Source: UBA2357 sp041678045 (GTDB taxonomy: Bacteria > Pseudomonadota > Gammaproteobacteria > Burkholderiales > Rhodocyclaceae). Taken from it: 64,000 nt of DNA. Position numbers and translations under genes: made by a program. Under the pieces are notes generated by a model. That model worked only from the letters and a program-made list of their open reading frames with translations, did not search any database and was not told where the DNA came from. Positions 61,523-64,000 of the stretch are shown piece by piece (position 1 is the first letter of the stretch; every line of letters begins with the position of its first letter). The stretch spans positions 1 to 64,000 of the forward strand of contig JBAYOV010000001.1 of the NCBI GenBank assembly GCA_041678045.1, written 5' to 3'.

Positions 61523-63430
61523 TCAAAGACCTTGGGACAGGGCGTCTTCGGCTGTTTCGGGATCAGGCTCGGACAGGGTTTCGAGGTAGCGCGTTTCCAG
61601 TTCCACATCGATCAGGTCGCTGCCCTCGACGGCCAGACGGACCCGCGAGCCGGGAAGTTGCGGCGGCAGCGAGTGGACTTTTATGACCAATGGAATGGCC
61701 TCGAAGCGTACCACATTGTCACGCAGAACCCGGGCTTCGGCTTGACTGTGAGCATGCTGGCGCAACCAGCGCAGGCACCAGTAGCGCTCCATCTGGCGCT
61801 GAAATTCACCGTATGCGGCATAGGTCAGCTCGAAGTCGCGCATTGCCGCCATCAGGTCGGCCGAGCGGGGGGCAAAGGCGGGGGGGCGTTCGAGCAGGAC
61901 TGACACGATCTGCCACTGGTTGACCAGATCCACGTACCGGCGCAGCGGCGAGCTCGACCATGCATAGCAATCCACGCCGAGCGCATCGTGCGGTTCCGCA
62001 TGGGTGCTCATGCGCACCTTGCCCCCGTTCTGCACCCGGTACAGGCCGGGAATGCCCGCCTGATCGAGCAGTTTGCCCCAGGTGGCGTTGGCCAGAATCA
62101 TCAGCTCGGACACCAGCTTGTCCAGGGGGGAGCCGCGTTCGCGCTGGCTGATGGTCACATAACCCGGACCATCGTCCGTCCGGGTGTGCCAGTCCACGTA
62201 AAAACTGAAGTCGGTCTGTGCCGGAGCCGTACCGGTTTTGCCGCGCCCGGCTTCAAGCACCGTGGCCAGATCCCACAGCAGCTTGAGTTCGTCGCGCCAC
62301 GCAAAGTCGGGCAGCCCCTGAGCCAGCGTGTCGTCGTTGAACAGGGGTTCCAGCTCGTGCAGGCGCAGGTTGGCCACCATCGGGATGCGCTCGACCCGGC
62401 TTTCATGGCCGAGGATGGCCAGGGCCGGCGACACATCGAGGTACAGCGACACTGCCGGGCAAGTGCGCCCGGCCTGAAGGGTGAAGGCGTCGACCACCTG
62501 ATCGGGCAGCATGGTGATCTTGTTGCCCGGCATATACACCGTCGACAGCCGCTTGCGGGCAATGCCATCCAGTGCGGAGCCGCGCTCGAAGCCCAGCGCC
62601 GGGGCCGCGATATGGATGCCGATGCGCCAGCCGCCGCCCTCGCGCGGGCTGATCGAGAAGGCGTCGTCGATCTCGGTGGTGGTGGCGTCATCGATGGAAA
62701 AGGCCGTGACGTCGGCCAGGGGCAGTTCATGGCCGTCCGCCACGGGGTCGTGCGCCGGGAAGTGGGTGCCGTCGGGAAAGTGTTCGAACAGGAAGCGGTT
62801 GTAGTGAAAGCTGTAACTCGACTCGATGGCGCCACACTTGAGCAGCAGGCGTGCGGCCGACAGGCCGGCATCCACGCAGGCAGCTTCGAAGGCCTTGGTT
62901 TCCAGCCGGTTGCGGTCGGGGCGATACAGCAGTTGCGGCACCATGCCGGCAATCGCCTCGGGCAACTGGCCGGCCACCAGATCAGCGCGGATCTGCTCCA
63001 TCGCCTCGGCCTGTTGGCGCTTCTTCTCCAGCCCGACCAGCGCGGCCTTCAGGATGTCGGCCGGCGCTTTGCGGAAACGCCCCCGACCCTTGCGGTGGAA
63101 ATGGATCGGCGCCGAATGCAGGCGCAGCAGCAGTGCGGCAGATTCCACCGAGCCAGGTTCCCGGCCATGATATTCGCGGGCGAGTTCGGTGAAGTCGAAC
63201 TCGTCCTCGCCACAGACCTCGTACAGAAAGTCGGTGTCCAGCGCCTCGGCCATGGCTTCTGCGCGATCGAGCAACTCGGCCGGGGCGGGGTCGCGAAACT
63301 TGAGCAGCACATGGTTGCTCTTCAGCTTCACCCGCTTGCCATGGGTGGTTTCCACCTGCAGTGAGCTGTCGTTGTCGGCCAGCACGGTTCCGGCCTTGAA
63401 GGCACCGCTTTCCTCGAAAAGAACAAACAT
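61523..63430 (-). CDS. RNase II/R-family (RNB-domain) exoribonuclease
   Basis: A 635-residue protein with a catalytic RNB domain. The metal-binding acidic cluster lies in FSIDDATTTEIDDAFSI (about 245-260), with KRLSTVYMPGNKITMLPD and the later RYVDLVNQW. The N-terminal region (1-90) has its own small beta-rich domain instead of clear cold-shock domains, and the C-terminus has a short S1-like part (about 575-625). Such RNB proteins in betaproteobacteria are often labelled ribonuclease II. It degrades RNA 3' to 5'. It is followed after 13 bases by tonB on the same strand. Confidence 0.88.
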   Translation of the reverse strand: MFVLFEESGAFKAGTVLADNDSSLQVETTHGKRVKLKSNHVLLKFRDPAPAELLDRAEAMAEALDTDFLYEVCGEDEFDFTELAREYHGREPGSVESAALLLRLHSAPIHFHRKGRGRFRKAPADILKAALVGLEKKRQQAEAMEQIRADLVAGQLPEAIAGMVPQLLYRPDRNRLETKAFEAACVDAGLSAARLLLKCGAIESSYSFHYNRFLFEHFPDGTHFPAHDPVADGHELPLADVTAFSIDDATTTEIDDAFSISPREGGGWRIGIHIAAPALGFERGSALDGIARKRLSTVYMPGNKITMLPDQVVDAFTLQAGRTCPAVSLYLDVSPALAILGHESRVERIPMVANLRLHELEPLFNDDTLAQGLPDFAWRDELKLLWDLATVLEAGRGKTGTAPAQTDFSFYVDWHTRTDDGPGYVTISQRERGSPLDKLVSELMILANATWGKLLDQAGIPGLYRVQNGGKVRMSTHAEPHDALGVDCYAWSSSPLRRYVDLVNQWQIVSVLLERPPAFAPRSADLMAAMRDFELTYAAYGEFQRQMERYWCLRWLRQHAHSQAEARVLRDNVVRFEAIPLVIKVHSLPPQLPGSRVRLAVEGSDLIDVELETRYLETLSEPDPETAEDALSQGL

Positions 63431-63700
63431 CCCTTACCGCCATCGATGAATTGGCCCGACAGTTTATCAGGCTGACCGCTGCTCGCGCAGTGCTGATGTG
63501 CAGCGCGATGAGGGCAGGAATCGTCATATCGCGTATACTTATGGACTCAGCCGCCAAGCGGGCCCGTGCCGTCGTTCCGGATGGCCCCCGGCAGCGGCGG
63601 CTGGGCAAGGGTGGAAGGTGCAATTCGTGTAGGCGGGGCAGGATTCGGGCGCAGGCCTGACCCGCACAGGTCGCTGATGACTGTGCCGCAAGAGGTTGGA
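63431..63700. other. Divergent gap with candidate promoter for yhcB
   Basis: About 270 bases between the RNB gene (minus) and the yhcB-like gene (plus). TATACT at 63534-63539 is a strong -10 for the plus strand, though the -35 is poor. It implies a leader of about 155 bases, GC-rich and able to fold, with no recognised riboswitch. An open frame at 63451-63660 has no ribosome-binding site or protein-like composition, so I do not call it a gene. Confidence 0.35.
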
Positions 63701-64000
63701 ATGACTGAGCAGACGTGGTGGGTGGTTGCAGTGGTGGCCGTGGTGGTTGCGGCGGTGATCGGGTTCTTCATTGGCCGGGTCACGGCCGGGGGCCGGGAGC
63801 GTATCGAGGCGCTGGAAAAGGAGTTGGCCGGCAACAAGGCGCAGATCGAGGCTTACCGTAAGGAAGTGGAGGCCCATTTCGACCGGACAGCCTCCCTGTT
63901 CGTGGATATGGCGGGATCGTACAAGAGCCTGTTTGAACACCTGTCTTCGGGCTATGAGAAGCTGTCCACGGGATCGGCCCGGGGCCTGTTCAAGGAGCGC
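63701..64000 (+). CDS. yhcB: YhcB/DUF1043 family protein, 3'-truncated
   Basis: The first 100 codons of a YhcB (ZapG) family protein, cut by the window end. It has one membrane segment at residues 5-23 (WWVVAVVAVVVAAVIGFFI), then a cytoplasmic coiled coil (ERIEALEKELAGNKAQIEAY) and the family motif HFDRTASLFVDMAGSYKSLF. YhcB helps cell-envelope growth and division in E. coli. The ATG at 63701 follows AGAGG at a good distance. Confidence 0.88.
   Translation, partial: MTEQTWWVVAVVAVVVAAVIGFFIGRVTAGGRERIEALEKELAGNKAQIEAYRKEVEAHFDRTASLFVDMAGSYKSLFEHLSSGYEKLSTGSARGLFKER

Noticed and set aside
63451..63660. Possible 69-codon gene between the RNB and yhcB genes
   Set aside because: No ribosome-binding site, Arg-rich composition typical of GC-rich non-coding DNA, and it spans the candidate yhcB promoter.

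Overview
The window reads as chromosomal DNA of a GC-rich betaproteobacterium, most likely of the Rhodocyclales (Thauera, Azoarcus or Zoogloea type). That placement is an inference from protein style: a PEP-CTERM exosortase substrate, type IV pili with a Chp chemosensory operon, HemJ, and a zapA-6S RNA arrangement. There are no tRNA or rRNA genes, insertion sequences, phage genes or CRISPR arrays. Both ends cut genes: a histidine kinase at the left edge and a yhcB-like gene at the right edge.

Region 1 (1-7.6 kb) is housekeeping: a two-component pair, lgt, a YceH-family gene, ilvD, a short coiled-coil gene, zapA, 6S RNA with a strong terminator, and two exporters (TauE/SafE and LysE types). 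Region 2 (7.6-13.8 kb) is a metal island. A ZnuABC-type importer on the minus strand, preceded by a very small membrane-protein gene, faces a plus-strand set made of a His-rich DUF2796/ZrgA protein, a LolD/MacB-like ATPase, an FtsX-like permease and a DUF3299 protein. A 17-bp palindrome lies between the two arms and is a candidate Zur operator.

Region 3 (13.8-27.8 kb) is the accessory highlight. After a PilZ protein and a PEP-CTERM protein comes a self-contained Lap-type biofilm system: type I secretion ATPase (LapB), adaptor (LapC), a LuxR-type regulator with a dead receiver, a small conserved protein, a 675-residue Thr-rich surface protein, a glycosyltransferase, the c-di-GMP receptor LapD, the periplasmic protease LapG and the outer-membrane channel LapE. 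The Thr-rich protein carries an N-terminal retention module and a Pro-Ala-Ala-Gly site of the kind LapG cuts. Unlike the giant LapA adhesins it is very short, is built of Thr-Glu-Thr-Val repeats and shows no RTX repeats. A c-di-GMP-controlled, possibly glycosylated mini-adhesin is the most unusual system here.

Region 4 (27.8-34 kb) holds queF, a small cytochrome c, an EAL/HDOD protein, a ferredoxin-type reductase, a YeeZ-like epimerase, hemJ and a THUMP methyltransferase. Region 5 (34-54.2 kb) has the type IV pilus motors pilT and pilU, then yggS-proC-yggT, the pyrimidine set (catalytically dead dihydroorotase, pyrB, pyrR) with ruvX and algH, a photolyase, and the Chp operon pilG-pilH-pilI-pilJ-chpA. 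This gene set matches a block known from Pseudomonas aeruginosa. Region 6 (54.2-64 kb) holds a ThiD-like gene, thiE, hemL, mgtE, mtgA, aroE, tonB, an RNase II-family gene and the start of yhcB.

Functional threads: PilZ, LapD and the EAL/HDOD protein point to c-di-GMP signalling, joined by twitching motility (PilT/U, Chp) and a surface adhesin, which together suggest a switch between motile and attached life.
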